A stretch of DNA of 13,931 nt from Bdellovibrio sp. (GCA_019104905.1 JAHRXB010000236.1:1-13931); one strand, 5' to 3'. Positions 1 to 7,825 are shown, counted from the first letter of the stretch. The notes: generated by a model not told the origin, from the sequence alone. A program made the numbers and translations.

Positions 1-437
1 AAAGCCTCTTCAGCCTGAGCAACTTCAATTCCCAATCGTTCAGCGATCCATGCCGGAGAAGCCTTAAAGCTCTTGAGATTAAAAAGTTCCAGTATCGCTA
101 CATGATACCAAGCTGAGATAAATCTAAAATGATCCAGATTAAAGGGGACGAACTCATCATATCTTGCCCTTTTTTCTTTTTTCTCGATCTCGCGTTCATC
201 CCTCATACTTTTTATATAAGAACGAACCTCCAGCACCGAAAGCCCTAGCGCCGGAGCCATTCGAGCGATCATCTTTGATGTGACTCGATGATTTGAACGA
301 AGAATCTTTGAAAGCAAACTGGGCTCAACTTTAAGGTCACGAGCAAAGGCGCGCAGAGAGTATCTTTGGTTGCGCGCCTGCTTCTCGGCAAAGGAAGCCT
401 TCAAGACATTGACAATTTCCAGAGAGGTCTTGTTCAT
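1..437 (-). CDS. TIGR02147/DUF4423-type regulator, N-terminal part (truncated by window edge)
   Basis: I translated this stretch directly. It gives 145 codons beginning MNKTSLEIVNVLKASFAEKQ and running off the left edge of the window. The first 75 residues look like a winged or lambda-type HTH: 'SLRAFARDLKVEPSLLSKILRSNH' reads as helix-turn-helix, followed by an 'APALGLSVLEV' segment. It then continues with 'RFISAWYHVAILELFNL' and 'SPAWIAERLGIE'. That arrangement is the hallmark of the TIGR02147 family (DUF4423), probable transcription regulators expanded in Bdellovibrio and Fibrobacter. The ATG at 437 is the earliest possible start because a TAG lies two codons upstream in frame; an AGGGG abuts it, too close for a normal Shine-Dalgarno, so a weak or leaderless start is possible. 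Its target is unknown. It reads in the same direction as the lipoprotein gene upstream of it, 70 nt away, with no clear terminator between. Confidence 0.8.
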   Translation of the reverse strand, partial: MNKTSLEIVNVLKASFAEKQARNQRYSLRAFARDLKVEPSLLSKILRSNHRVTSKMIARMAPALGLSVLEVRSYIKSMRDEREIEKKEKRARYDEFVPFNLDHFRFISAWYHVAILELFNLKSFKASPAWIAERLGIEVAQAEEA

Positions 438-507
438 CCCCTATAGGATGCAGTAACGACTCCTCCAATTACAAGAGAGTTCGTTAAACTGCCTCGTGTC
501 ATAGCTT

Positions 508-1548
508 CTACTTTAAAGTAAGGTTAAAGGCATTCTCTTTAGCTGGGCCAGAAAAGGCCTGCAATGTCAGAGCACCGCCGGAATACCCATAGTGGTAAGA
601 GCCCTCCATCGTTTTGCAGTTACTCTGTTCCGCCCAGGCCACCTGAACGGAGCCGTTAAACTCATTTCCACCAATCTGTACCAGCGCCGAACACACTAGG
701 TTTCCGTTCTCATAGAAAAGAACTTTACCGCCAGCATTGCCGGTCACAAACTCAATGGTCTGAGTCTCGTTCCCCACGACCTTCCACTTTTTATTAAACA
801 TCTGAGCAATCTGCTCGCGCGTGCTTACTAAGTAAAACGATGTCGAATCAGAATTCGTGGAATCATCCCCCAAGGCCAAATGAGACCCGGAAAGACTGAA
901 CTTAAGGGCTACATTCATTGACGCACACTCGGCATCATCAAACTGCGATCCATCCGACATCACTTTTTGCCCGCCAGCAAAAGTGATCGTGCCTCCCGCC
1001 TGGGCAAAACCACCAGAAAAAGCATAGCTATAATCGACTCGAGTATTATGAACGCAAAGTTTATTGCTGTTCAAAATATAGATGTACACTTTGCCACTCG
1101 ATTTATCCGCACCATCATTCAATAGACTCAAATTCAAAACATAGCCGCTCCATTTGCCTGAATTCGATGACCACGAACGATTCATGGTACTAAACACTTG
1201 GTTGGAAATGCTTTGTCCATTGTTAACTTCATTTGTTCCCGAAGGAGTCGCAGCAACTTGAGCCGCTGTGCCAGATGAAGAGGAGTTTGAAACATTCGAT
1301 CCCGTTGACGTGGTGCTGCCGCTTGAAGTCGTGCTGCCACCTGAAGTGGTACTTCCTCCGGACCCACCCCAAAAGCCAGCGCCTCCCGAAGTACTACCAC
1401 CTCGAGGTGTCGTGGGACTAAGATCAGAGGCTGACGAACTCAGATCTCCAGTATCGAACCCACTCTTTGCACAGTTTTGAAAAGTCACTATCAGTAAAAT
1501 ACCTGCAGCGACAAAAGAAAGATTTTTCTTATTGAGCTTATTCATCAT
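508..1548 (-). CDS. Exported lipoprotein with Ser/Thr/Gly-rich linker and C-terminal beta-rich domain
   Basis: Predicted outer-surface or periplasmic lipoprotein of unknown function, about 346 residues. The N-terminus (MMNKLNKKN, then a hydrophobic stretch) ends in L-I-V-T-F-Q-N-C, giving a lipidated Cys at residue 26. Asn at -1 departs from the usual G/A/S, but 'FQNC' lipoboxes are, to my knowledge, common in Bdellovibrio lipoproteins. Residues of roughly 45-95 are a low-complexity linker of G, S and T with repeated 'GGSTTS' units. The remaining 240 residues look beta-rich and contain two similar halves: 'GKVYIYILNSNKLCV' and 'GKVLFYENGNLVCSA', each followed by a Gly/Ser-rich strand pair. 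I chose the tandem ATGs at 1548/1545 over the ATG at 1569 because GGGGGG sits just upstream of them and the signal peptide then starts normally. The gene is probably monocistronic, driven by the FliA-like promoter upstream. No enzymatic motif is seen. Confidence 0.72.
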   Translation of the reverse strand: MMNKLNKKNLSFVAAGILLIVTFQNCAKSGFDTGDLSSSASDLSPTTPRGGSTSGGAGFWGGSGGSTTSGGSTTSSGSTTSTGSNVSNSSSSGTAAQVAATPSGTNEVNNGQSISNQVFSTMNRSWSSNSGKWSGYVLNLSLLNDGADKSSGKVYIYILNSNKLCVHNTRVDYSYAFSGGFAQAGGTITFAGGQKVMSDGSQFDDAECASMNVALKFSLSGSHLALGDDSTNSDSTSFYLVSTREQIAQMFNKKWKVVGNETQTIEFVTGNAGGKVLFYENGNLVCSALVQIGGNEFNGSVQVAWAEQSNCKTMEGSYHYGYSGGALTLQAFSGPAKENAFNLTLK

Positions 1549-1588
1549 TCCCCCCGGAGATGTTCTCATCTAAGATGATATTTCATAT

Positions 1589-1615
1589 TTATCGACATCT
1601 AAATTTATTTTATTA
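1589..1615 (-). promoter_or_regulatory. Candidate sigma-28 (FliA)-like promoter for the lipoprotein gene
   Basis: Reading the minus strand, TAAT is followed by 15 nt and GTCGATAA. This matches the classical FliA pattern TAAA-N15-GCCGATAA at 3/4 and 7/8 positions with the canonical spacing. It would start transcription about 30-35 nt before the ATG at 1548. The same GTCGATAA occurs before the alpha/beta hydrolase gene (12002-12009). The surrounding DNA is AT-rich, so the -35 match carries little weight on its own. Confidence 0.4.
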
Positions 1616-1633
1616 CTCTGACACTATTTGAGA

Positions 1634-1651
1634 CTCGCCCTTGACGGCGAG
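1634..1651. terminator. Small hairpin in the gap after the HTH-TPR gene (weak terminator candidate)
   Basis: CTCGCC and GGCGAG form a perfect 6-bp stem around a 6-nt loop, about 80 nt beyond the stop codon of the HTH-TPR gene. No U-rich tail follows on the minus strand, so it is a poor intrinsic terminator. It may be only a local structure. Confidence 0.25.
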
Positions 1652-1665
1652 AAAAAGAGATCAAC

Positions 1666-1684
1666 AGGTCCACCATGTCCCCCT
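1666..1684. repeat. Copy 1 of an intergenic GTCC-N-C-N-ATGTC motif
   Basis: AGGTCCACCATGTCCCCCT, in the gap between the lipoprotein and HTH-TPR genes. It fits the pattern A-N-GTCC-N-C-N-N-TGTC shared by four intergenic sites in this window (also 3083, 7807 and 8282). Function is unknown. Confidence 0.4.
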
Positions 1685-1729
1685 CTGCGGAGAGACCATT
1701 CAGAACCTGTGAATAAATATTATCTTAGA

Positions 1730-3013
1730 CTAAAACGAAATACACTCTACAAGATCATCGAAGTCAGTCCCTGATTCAAGCTGAGCAATCTTCTTCATGA
1801 TCTGCAACTGGTGTTCCTGTTTATACTTCACAAACGTTTCTTCCGCAGAACTTTCGAAAGACTTCCTAAAGGGAATGACTCCGCCAGAGGCCTTCGACAA
1901 CAAAAGATAATCCAGCTTCACCATTGCATTCACCAAAGACAGTCTTCGACTTAAGCGCAGTCTCTTAATTGTATTCAGTCGAGCCGCCTCAAAGTTTTTC
2001 GTTTTTAAATGCCAAATAAACTCAACTCGAAGATTGCGATAATCTTCATGGTTGGCCTGAACGTACTTTTCAATTTTCTTGGCTTCATGGAAATACTTCT
2101 TCGACTCTTCAAAGTCCTTTTCTAAAAAGCTGGCCATTGCCGCCTGATGAAGACCGCTGATTTGCCCTCTCAAATATCCTTTTTTCTCAGCAATTCTGAC
2201 AGCACGAAGTGAGTGCTTTAAAGCGTTCTCATAAGATCTCATGCTCAGATAGATCGAAGAAAGCTGCATGTAGCGATTTACCTGGCTGATGTAATTAACA
2301 TTTTGCCCATGATATTCCAAAACAATGGATTTCTTTACATAGCTTTTCGCTTCAGAATAGCGATTCATACTAAACAGAATTTGTCCCGTCTTATAGAAAA
2401 TTTCAGGGTATCGCTCGGTGAAGTCATGTGTCTTTGCAATCGACTCAGCTTCTGAATTGAATTTCAAAGCTGTTTCAAATTGGCCAGATAGATTGTAGGC
2501 GACAGACATCCAACTCAAGCAAGTCACCAACCCTTGATAGTCTTCGGTCACCTTGCAGATTTTAATTGCTTCCTTTAAGTAGATCACTCCCGCCCGAATC
2601 TGCCAGAGAGACAAGGAGAGCGTTCCAAGCTGAATAAGAACCTCGGATTGTTGAGAAGAGGGAAGTGAATGCAAAGGAAACGAGCGCAGAATTCTTAAAT
2701 AGGGTTCAAGATTGTCTGTGATGTAGAAGGCAGTGAAAAACTCTTCGTTTAAAGCTTCATCAACAGCCTTATTTCGACAAGACCGACTAATGACGGACTC
2801 TTCTTTGACTAAATTTTCTTTTTCCACGGACAACACTGCGGAAAGCTTATCCATGGTCTCGACACGGACTCGGGTGATTTGTCCATTAACCCAACGTTGA
2901 ATTGTTTTTTTTGAAATAGACATCAGTTGCGCAAGTTGAGCGTGAGACATCTCCTTGCCACCAATAACATCCTTCAGCTTCCCTGCATCGATATGTACAA
3001 AATGTTGAGTCAT
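1730..3013 (-). CDS. XRE-family HTH regulator with TPR-like helical body
   Basis: Probable cytoplasmic transcription regulator of 427 residues. Residues 10-65 form a Cro/CI-type helix-turn-helix: 'SHAQLAQLMSISKKTIQRWVNG' gives helix 2 at about 24-31 and the recognition helix at about 34-43. The remainder is helical and resembles successive TPR units, for example 'GLVTCLSWMSVAYNLSGQFETALKFNSEA', 'FYKTGQILFSMNRYSEAKSYVKKS' and 'SSIYLSMRSYENALKHSLRAVRIAE', which usually bind a partner protein or peptide. XRE-TPR fusions often act as peptide- or state-responsive switches; that role is inference here, as no peptide gene is visible. The ATG at 3013 is the natural start; AAGGA lies about 12 nt upstream, a long spacer. 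It lies 97 nt downstream of the prepilin operon on the same strand, so it could be a distal operon member or have its own promoter. Confidence 0.8.
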   Translation of the reverse strand: MTQHFVHIDAGKLKDVIGGKEMSHAQLAQLMSISKKTIQRWVNGQITRVRVETMDKLSAVLSVEKENLVKEESVISRSCRNKAVDEALNEEFFTAFYITDNLEPYLRILRSFPLHSLPSSQQSEVLIQLGTLSLSLWQIRAGVIYLKEAIKICKVTEDYQGLVTCLSWMSVAYNLSGQFETALKFNSEAESIAKTHDFTERYPEIFYKTGQILFSMNRYSEAKSYVKKSIVLEYHGQNVNYISQVNRYMQLSSIYLSMRSYENALKHSLRAVRIAEKKGYLRGQISGLHQAAMASFLEKDFEESKKYFHEAKKIEKYVQANHEDYRNLRVEFIWHLKTKNFEAARLNTIKRLRLSRRLSLVNAMVKLDYLLLSKASGGVIPFRKSFESSAEETFVKYKQEHQLQIMKKIAQLESGTDFDDLVECISF

Positions 3014-3082
3014 ATAAAAAGGGTATCCTTGTCCAACTCAGTTCGAAAACGTCCCAAAAAAACAAACCCGAAAACAATTCGC

Positions 3083-3101
3083 ATGTCCTCAATGTCTACG
3101 G
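3083..3101. repeat. Copy 2 of the intergenic GTCC-N-C-N-ATGTC motif
   Basis: ATGTCCTCAATGTCTACGG, starting 9 nt beyond the stop codon of the large prepilin gene. It matches 17 of 19 positions of copy 3 (7807-7825), which also lies just beyond the stop of a minus-strand gene. Confidence 0.5.
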
Positions 3102-3109
3102 CGTTAGTC

Positions 3110-4405
3110 CTAATAAAATCCGTACCTTAGGTAAGTATCTTTCAACTCAAATCCCATGGTTCTTTTAAACTCATACTCCATATCCTCCCGGGGTTTAAGA
3201 TGACAGTAAACATCCCGCTGACCAATTTTTTTATGCGCTGGAAGTGCCAATGTCCCCTCCGGAACAGAGACCACGATAAGCTCAAACAACTTACCGCTGG
3301 CCTGCGACTTCAGATAGAACTGCGCCCATCTCATTTTTGAGAACGACTTCCCTGAAAAGAGGCTGTCCGAGACAAATGCTCGAGACAATCCAGAAAAGCC
3401 CAGACCGTAATTAAGTTCTCCCAACGAACACACAGGCACACGCTCACCCGTGTTTGGATCTAGATATCCTAGCTGACTTCCCATTCCAGTTCCGAAAGTG
3501 TAGTAGACCTCCGGTTCTTCAGTGAACTCTCCTAGAACCGTGATGTCATAGGTTCCTTGAAGAGACTCCTGATTGTACTTAGGAAAACGGCCGCGCCCTT
3601 GCGCTGGTATAAGTTCTCTCTCATTTGTTCCAGTGATTCGCCAGACTTGCCCCGTCCCCTGCGAGAGAAGATAATACTCACCATCGACGATGGCCACGCC
3701 ACGTCCCGCTCCAACATCTCCCAAACTCAAGCATTGACTACCCACCACTTTTTGCAACGAGCCCCACTGATCTGACTTACAGGGAAATGAAGTGTCTTTC
3801 CTGGCGCTCTTTAGAAGCCCATCCGCCGAGTCGGTCTGAACAAGTTGATTATTGCCCGACTGTATCCAGACATTTTTTTTCACCACCCGATTACTTCCGT
3901 TAATGACGATGGAAAAGTTTAGTCTCTCAGAATCCGGAATAGCCCCCAAAAAATAGTAATTTATTTCTAAGCGGGAAATCTGCGTCGTCATGAAGGGCTG
4001 CTCGGGGTTCCAAGTCGAACCATCGAATTTTATTCGCAAGGACTGTTTATAATTCAGTTCACTCCCTAAAGAGTTCGCGTTTTCCCAATCTTCTCGCCTA
4101 AAAATACTGAGATCTGAAACCTCAGAGCATTGATGCCCTTTAATAATACTCTCTTCAAAACCTACTGCCCTTGTGCAGTTCATGGTCTTGAGAAAGTACT
4201 GCAGTTTGGCCATTCTCACGGCTTGCACCAAAGTTTCGGATGCCGCGTCGACTAAGTTCTTTTCCTCTGCTCCATGAGTCGCCCTCTGGGCTTGGTTCTT
4301 AGTAGAAAGCAGAGCCGTTGAGACATTGAATAATACAAATCCCACCACGGCCAAAAGAACCAACTGAAGTGTCATATTGCCAGACTCATCACATTTGTAG
4401 ATCAA
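3110..4405 (-). CDS. Large PilX/GspK-like minor prepilin (tip-type, no Glu5)
   Basis: Predicted inner-membrane prepilin of about 431 residues, last gene of the operon. With the TTG start at 4405 the leader is MIYKCDESG and the mature protein starts NMTLQL, followed by one hydrophobic helix (residues 11-33, 'LVLLAVVGFVLFNVSTALL') and a large soluble domain. If cleavage follows Gly9, position +5 is Gln, not the Glu conserved in most prepilins; GspK-type tip subunits likewise lack Glu5. The C-terminal 230 residues contain short beta-rich stretches ('GEYYLLSQGTGQVWRITG', 'VYYTFGTGMGSQLGYLDP') that recall propeller blades. The frame is open back to a TTG at 4462, which would overlap PilW-like coding by 74 nt. 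I prefer TTG 4405 because GGGA lies 5 nt upstream; ATG 4375 is also possible but would remove the leader. PilX/GspK identity rests on order and topology. Confidence 0.65.
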   Translation of the reverse strand: MIYKCDESGNMTLQLVLLAVVGFVLFNVSTALLSTKNQAQRATHGAEEKNLVDAASETLVQAVRMAKLQYFLKTMNCTRAVGFEESIIKGHQCSEVSDLSIFRREDWENANSLGSELNYKQSLRIKFDGSTWNPEQPFMTTQISRLEINYYFLGAIPDSERLNFSIVINGSNRVVKKNVWIQSGNNQLVQTDSADGLLKSARKDTSFPCKSDQWGSLQKVVGSQCLSLGDVGAGRGVAIVDGEYYLLSQGTGQVWRITGTNERELIPAQGRGRFPKYNQESLQGTYDITVLGEFTEEPEVYYTFGTGMGSQLGYLDPNTGERVPVCSLGELNYGLGFSGLSRAFVSDSLFSGKSFSKMRWAQFYLKSQASGKLFELIVVSVPEGTLALPAHKKIGQRDVYCHLKPREDMEYEFKRTMGFELKDTYLRYGFY

Positions 4406-5624
4406 GCGAATCCCATACCTTTTGAGTTTTCCCGCCAATAGTATCTTCAAATTCGAATACAACTTTTATCGCTTTCGCGAAATCAATATGTGACAGATGA
4501 AACTTGCCGGAGTCCCACAAACCATTCTCATCGAAGTGGCAGCTGGGACTAACGCAATAATTATTCTCTAGCAAAAGAGTTTCACAACTGGATATTGGAA
4601 GTTCCGAAACGCACCCATTCAAGCCAAATGTCTTTATAGAAGTCTTGGACTTGTTGGAATAGAAATCAAGATAAAGCTTCATATGCACAACGCTATTCAT
4701 CTTTAAAATCTCTTTTTGAGGATCACAAAACAAATTTCCATTTGAAAATTGGCACTCCAACAAAGAGGCTGTTTTTAAATTTCGACTATCCATCCCAAGA
4801 CTCAAGATCTTGAAGTTGCTTGCGACTCCCGGGAATTGATCAAAGTACTCACTTGGGTTTACTCCAAGGTTGCCGGATGTAACTCCACTCAAAACAACGG
4901 GTCGCACCGCCACTGACACTAGACTTCGACTCTTATACCTCTTCAACCCCTCATAACATGACTTCACTGAATTCAACTCCGCTGGCGACAAGGTCTCCGT
5001 CGCCTCATCATAACTGACATTATAGACCTGGGGAGGAGTTTGAACCTGCAGCGCAATCGAATTCTGCGCACCTTGAATCAGCACCAAAGAGTTTACGTTT
5101 AAATCTATTTGTCCCGATGGAAATCCGTTCTCGTTTGCATTTGTCACTTCTAAAACAGAGCCGTTCTTCTTAATGACTCCATAATCCGTGCCCTCAACGT
5201 CAAGCAGGAGGTTGTTGGTCCCTATCATACATACTGTTTTGACCAGAGCGGTCTGATGGATATCCCGGGACGCCATAATCAGGGCCTGCGAGTCCTTACA
5301 GCCAGCGCCCGCCGACAGGTCCGAACACTTATCCGTCAAAGGCAAAACGAAAGGACCTAAGGGATACTCATCTGAACGTCCCACAAAGAAGCTCGCTGCG
5401 GGTTTTTCACGTCGAATATGCCTATCAATAAAATCACCCAAATTCAGAATATCTTGTTTACGTCCCGTGAATTTCACTACCTGAGTTTCTTTTTGAGAGG
5501 TTTGAATAAATAAGGCCGCCATAGAAGCCAAGGATATTCCCAAAACCATCACGGCAAAGATCAGCTCTATGATTGTAAGGCCTCGTCGATCACTAATTTG
5601 GAAGACGTCGGAAGGTGACTTCAT
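4389..5624 (-). CDS. PilW/GspJ-like minor prepilin
   Basis: Type IV prepilin-like protein of 411 residues, inserted in the inner membrane and processed by a prepilin peptidase encoded elsewhere. The leader ends D-R-R-G15 and the mature protein begins LTIIELIFAVMVLGISLASM, with Glu at +5 (Glu20) and a 20-residue hydrophobic helix: a textbook class III signal. The soluble part has several Cys ('CSDLSAGAGC', 'CETLLLENNYCVSPSC') that could pair after export. It is longer than many PilW/GspJ proteins. The ATG at 5624 follows AGGGA by about 5 nt. The start overlaps the PilV-like stop by 32 nt, and its own stop lies inside the start region of the next gene, indicating translational coupling. By order and size it matches GspJ/PilW, which bridges the I/V and K/X subunits in tip complexes. 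Confidence 0.8.
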   Translation of the reverse strand: MKSPSDVFQISDRRGLTIIELIFAVMVLGISLASMAALFIQTSQKETQVVKFTGRKQDILNLGDFIDRHIRREKPAASFFVGRSDEYPLGPFVLPLTDKCSDLSAGAGCKDSQALIMASRDIHQTALVKTVCMIGTNNLLLDVEGTDYGVIKKNGSVLEVTNANENGFPSGQIDLNVNSLVLIQGAQNSIALQVQTPPQVYNVSYDEATETLSPAELNSVKSCYEGLKRYKSRSLVSVAVRPVVLSGVTSGNLGVNPSEYFDQFPGVASNFKILSLGMDSRNLKTASLLECQFSNGNLFCDPQKEILKMNSVVHMKLYLDFYSNKSKTSIKTFGLNGCVSELPISSCETLLLENNYCVSPSCHFDENGLWDSGKFHLSHIDFAKAIKVVFEFEDTIGGKTQKVWDSLDLQM

Positions 5625-6111
5625 AGGATTCCCTAGATCTTGTCAAAGCTGAACGCCAGGTTGTTCTCAACTTGATTTCCATCAAAGATGAATCAAATAG
5701 AAATCGGCAACTAACAAATTCACTACAGTAGGATTCTGCGCCATCCTCACTAGAGGGAAGTCGCAACGGTGAACTGTTCACCAACAGGTACGAGGCCTCT
5801 GACTTTGAATGCCCTCCCAAGGGCTGCTCACATGCAAAAGTAGTTTTCGTCTGATTCAGAACATTCTGCTCAAGACAGATATCAACGATACTTTGATAGT
5901 CCAGGCCAGCCACATGAGAGACCGTTGCCAATGCAATGGCCTTGGCCTTCTCGTTCTTAACGATGTTTCCTTTTTGATGAGAAACCAATATCGAGAGCTT
6001 CGAAACGGCGACGGCTCCCATCAACACAATAGCAAGACCGATCAAAGCCTCCACCATCGACAGACCCTTGTCATTTCTAAGTCTCTGGGAAATCGCTGAC
6101 TGACTCGTCAA
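5593..6111 (-). CDS. PilV/GspI-like minor prepilin
   Basis: Prepilin-like protein of 172 residues. The leader ends R-N-D-K-G16 and the mature part begins LSMVEALIGLAIVLMGAVAV, with Glu at +5 (Glu21) and the usual hydrophobic N-terminal helix. 'GLSMVEALI' is typical of PilV/GspI proteins. The short globular domain holds about four Cys. The start is a TTG at 6111 that overlaps the preceding stop as TTGA (4 bp), with GGGGGA about 9 nt upstream, so re-initiation after the previous gene is likely. It forms an I-J-K-like trio with the two genes that follow. Whether the trio serves a type IV pilus or a type II-like secretion pseudopilus cannot be decided from this window. Confidence 0.8.
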   Translation of the reverse strand: MTSQSAISQRLRNDKGLSMVEALIGLAIVLMGAVAVSKLSILVSHQKGNIVKNEKAKAIALATVSHVAGLDYQSIVDICLEQNVLNQTKTTFACEQPLGGHSKSEASYLLVNSSPLRLPSSEDGAESYCSEFVSCRFLFDSSLMEIKLRTTWRSALTRSRESYEVTFRRLPN

Positions 6112-6902
6112 AATGGAATTCCCCCATTAAATAAGAACATCGGCATTGAAGATCGTTGATTGATGATTCCATGGCCTCCATAGACCTCAGCCGCAGAGCT
6201 CATGCTGGCCGATATCGCCCCCTGGTCCTCATCTACTTGAATGAGAAACTGCGGCTCTGAAAGCATGGAAATTGTTAAAGGTAGAAATGAATTAAAAGCA
6301 CTCAATGAATAGTTATTGGAAAGAAGCGTCAATGCATTTTGCCCAGAGCTTTTACTGCCAACATCACTCCACTCCGCGAATATCGAACAGTCCGCTTGCG
6401 TATTGCCCTTCACTCCGCACATAAACACAAAACCCAAATCCGCCGTTTCAAATGGCTTCAGCTGGCGACGCGTCTGCCCCTCACTGACCTTCGAGTTGAT
6501 TTTCAATTGATTGTCCGCATCTGCGGCAATTGCCTGCCCCGAGGAGGTGATCACATACCAATCCATTCTCGCAACCGGATCTTTAAGAATGACTTTCACC
6601 GTCTGAGTTTTATTTGAGACATTCGATATAGAAAGACGATACCAATGAATCATCCCCACCAATGGGGTCGCAGAGATAGGAGTTGCATAGTTGGCTCCAT
6701 TCCCAGGAACTATTTCCAAACATTTGGATGGATCTTTCTCTCCGAAGGGTTTCTTACAAGCAACAGCGCCGCTGGTGTTATAGATAGAAACTTTGGGAGT
6801 GATGAGACATCGTCCCGTTTTTACTCCACAAGGATTCACTTGTCCCCACGCTCCATGTCCAAGTAAAAAAAATGCGAAGATTGCGGTGGCTACTTTCAAC
6901 AT
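6108..6902 (-). CDS. Exported protein of unknown function, six Cys, operon with prepilins
   Basis: I do not recognise a family. The 264-residue product starts with a Sec signal peptide, MLKVATAIFAFFLLGHGAWG, likely cleaved after Gly20 (A-W-G), so it acts outside the cytoplasm. The mature part has six Cys, an even number suited to disulfides. Its middle ('HWYRLSISNVSNKTQTVKVILKDP', 'LKPFETADLGFVFMCGV') alternates hydrophobic residues like an Ig-like or chaperone-like beta sandwich; this is a visual impression only. The ATG at 6902 has a strong AGGGGG four to five nt upstream. It lies 11 nt after the previous gene and overlaps the PilV-like start by 4 nt, so it is very likely co-translated with the prepilins and may interact with the tip. 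Confidence 0.75.
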   Translation of the reverse strand: MLKVATAIFAFFLLGHGAWGQVNPCGVKTGRCLITPKVSIYNTSGAVACKKPFGEKDPSKCLEIVPGNGANYATPISATPLVGMIHWYRLSISNVSNKTQTVKVILKDPVARMDWYVITSSGQAIAADADNQLKINSKVSEGQTRRQLKPFETADLGFVFMCGVKGNTQADCSIFAEWSDVGSKSSGQNALTLLSNNYSLSAFNSFLPLTISMLSEPQFLIQVDEDQGAISASMSSAAEVYGGHGIINQRSSMPMFLFNGGIPF

Positions 6903-6913
6903 AAATCCCCCTA

Positions 6914-7699
6914 CTAGTTACTCCAATTAGTATTGATTTCTCGTCCATCGCTGTCTTTCAACGTCGGTGGTGGCGGTGGACATTCAGCGCAACCACGATT
7001 GACTTGCACCCATTGAAACTTGTAATTGGAACAGCACTTTTCCAGCTTCGGGCTGAAATACCCACAAGAAAGAAGAATTGGCACTTGATGCGACGGAGTC
7101 AATGACTTGACCACGCATTTATCCACTTGTGCCTGATTGTCGCGCAGCCAAATTGGTCCCAAATCACACTCGCTCTTCACTTCGGGAATAGAGACTGTGG
7201 TCCGTCCACTTCCCTGGATCAGCTCTATAGACTCAGGTTGATTCTTTTTTTCAGCAACAATAAGACGTGAGTGCCCAATAGCTGGTGGATTCAAAATAGA
7301 AAGGAACTCCTGACCACCAAGATTCTGGGCGCAGGAACCCATTCCCCGAGCCCCGCAAAACCCAGAATAATCACTGGCGGCCATAGGTTCATAGTTATCA
7401 ATGCAAAAGGCTTTCTCTTCTTCGCATCCACCGACAAGCTCCCACCCTATACTGCCAATACAACAAGCAATATCCGCAGGACGAGGGCCCGCCTGCGACT
7501 TCTCCTGATTTTCGTCCTTACAAACAGACTTATCTTGAGCAAATTGGATAGGTAAAAGGGACTCGTTCTTCAACCTCTCGCAACTTTGAATAGGCTTTCT
7601 TCCGACGGCATTGTAGTCGACCTTCACACAATCGGCGAAACTCACACTGGATAACAACACCAGCGGAAAAACCAATCCTATAGAAAGATCCTTCCCCAT
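6914..7699 (-). CDS. Exported cysteine-rich protein of unknown function, first gene of the prepilin operon
   Basis: I do not recognise a family. The 261-residue product has a signal peptide MGKDLSIGLVFPLVLLSSVSFA, likely cleaved after Ala22. The mature part carries 16 Cys, including two CC pairs ('IACCIGS', 'EKCCSNY'), so it is probably a disulfide-stabilised periplasmic or surface protein. A Pro-rich tract (CPPPPPTLKD) precedes the C-terminus. There are no transmembrane segments beyond the signal. The ATG at 7699 has GAGG five nt upstream. A -10-like TATATA lies about 30 nt upstream of the ATG, so the operon probably begins here. The high Cys content and position suggest an extracellular partner of the pilin tip, but that is inference. 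Confidence 0.75.
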   Translation of the reverse strand: MGKDLSIGLVFPLVLLSSVSFADCVKVDYNAVGRKPIQSCERLKNESLLPIQFAQDKSVCKDENQEKSQAGPRPADIACCIGSIGWELVGGCEEEKAFCIDNYEPMAASDYSGFCGARGMGSCAQNLGGQEFLSILNPPAIGHSRLIVAEKKNQPESIELIQGSGRTTVSIPEVKSECDLGPIWLRDNQAQVDKCVVKSLTPSHQVPILLSCGYFSPKLEKCCSNYKFQWVQVNRGCAECPPPPPTLKDSDGREINTNWSN

Positions 7700-7806
7700 A
7701 CATACCTCGAGACTAAAGTTGAAGCACTTATATACTTTCGTGAGATTCTCTTCTTTCCTGAAGACTCAGAACGAGACTTTGAGGCGTTCTCGGCCACTTT
7801 GATCTC

Positions 7807-7825
7807 ATGTCCACAATGTCTATGG
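7807..7825. repeat. Copy 3 of the intergenic GTCC-N-C-N-ATGTC motif
   Basis: ATGTCCACAATGTCTATGG, 15 nt beyond the KH-gene stop codon. Together with the next two bases it contains an inverted repeat GTCCA-N9-TGGAC. It is the closest relative of copy 2 at 3083-3101. Confidence 0.5.

Noticed and set aside
1268..1480. A proline/valine-rich plus-strand frame
   Set aside because: It is the antisense of the Ser/Thr/Gly linker of the lipoprotein; the repeats explain its composition.
1549..1569. Start of the lipoprotein at ATG 1569
   Set aside because: It would add MRTSPGG before the signal peptide, without a ribosome site; tandem ATGs at 1548/1545 have a G-rich tract directly upstream.
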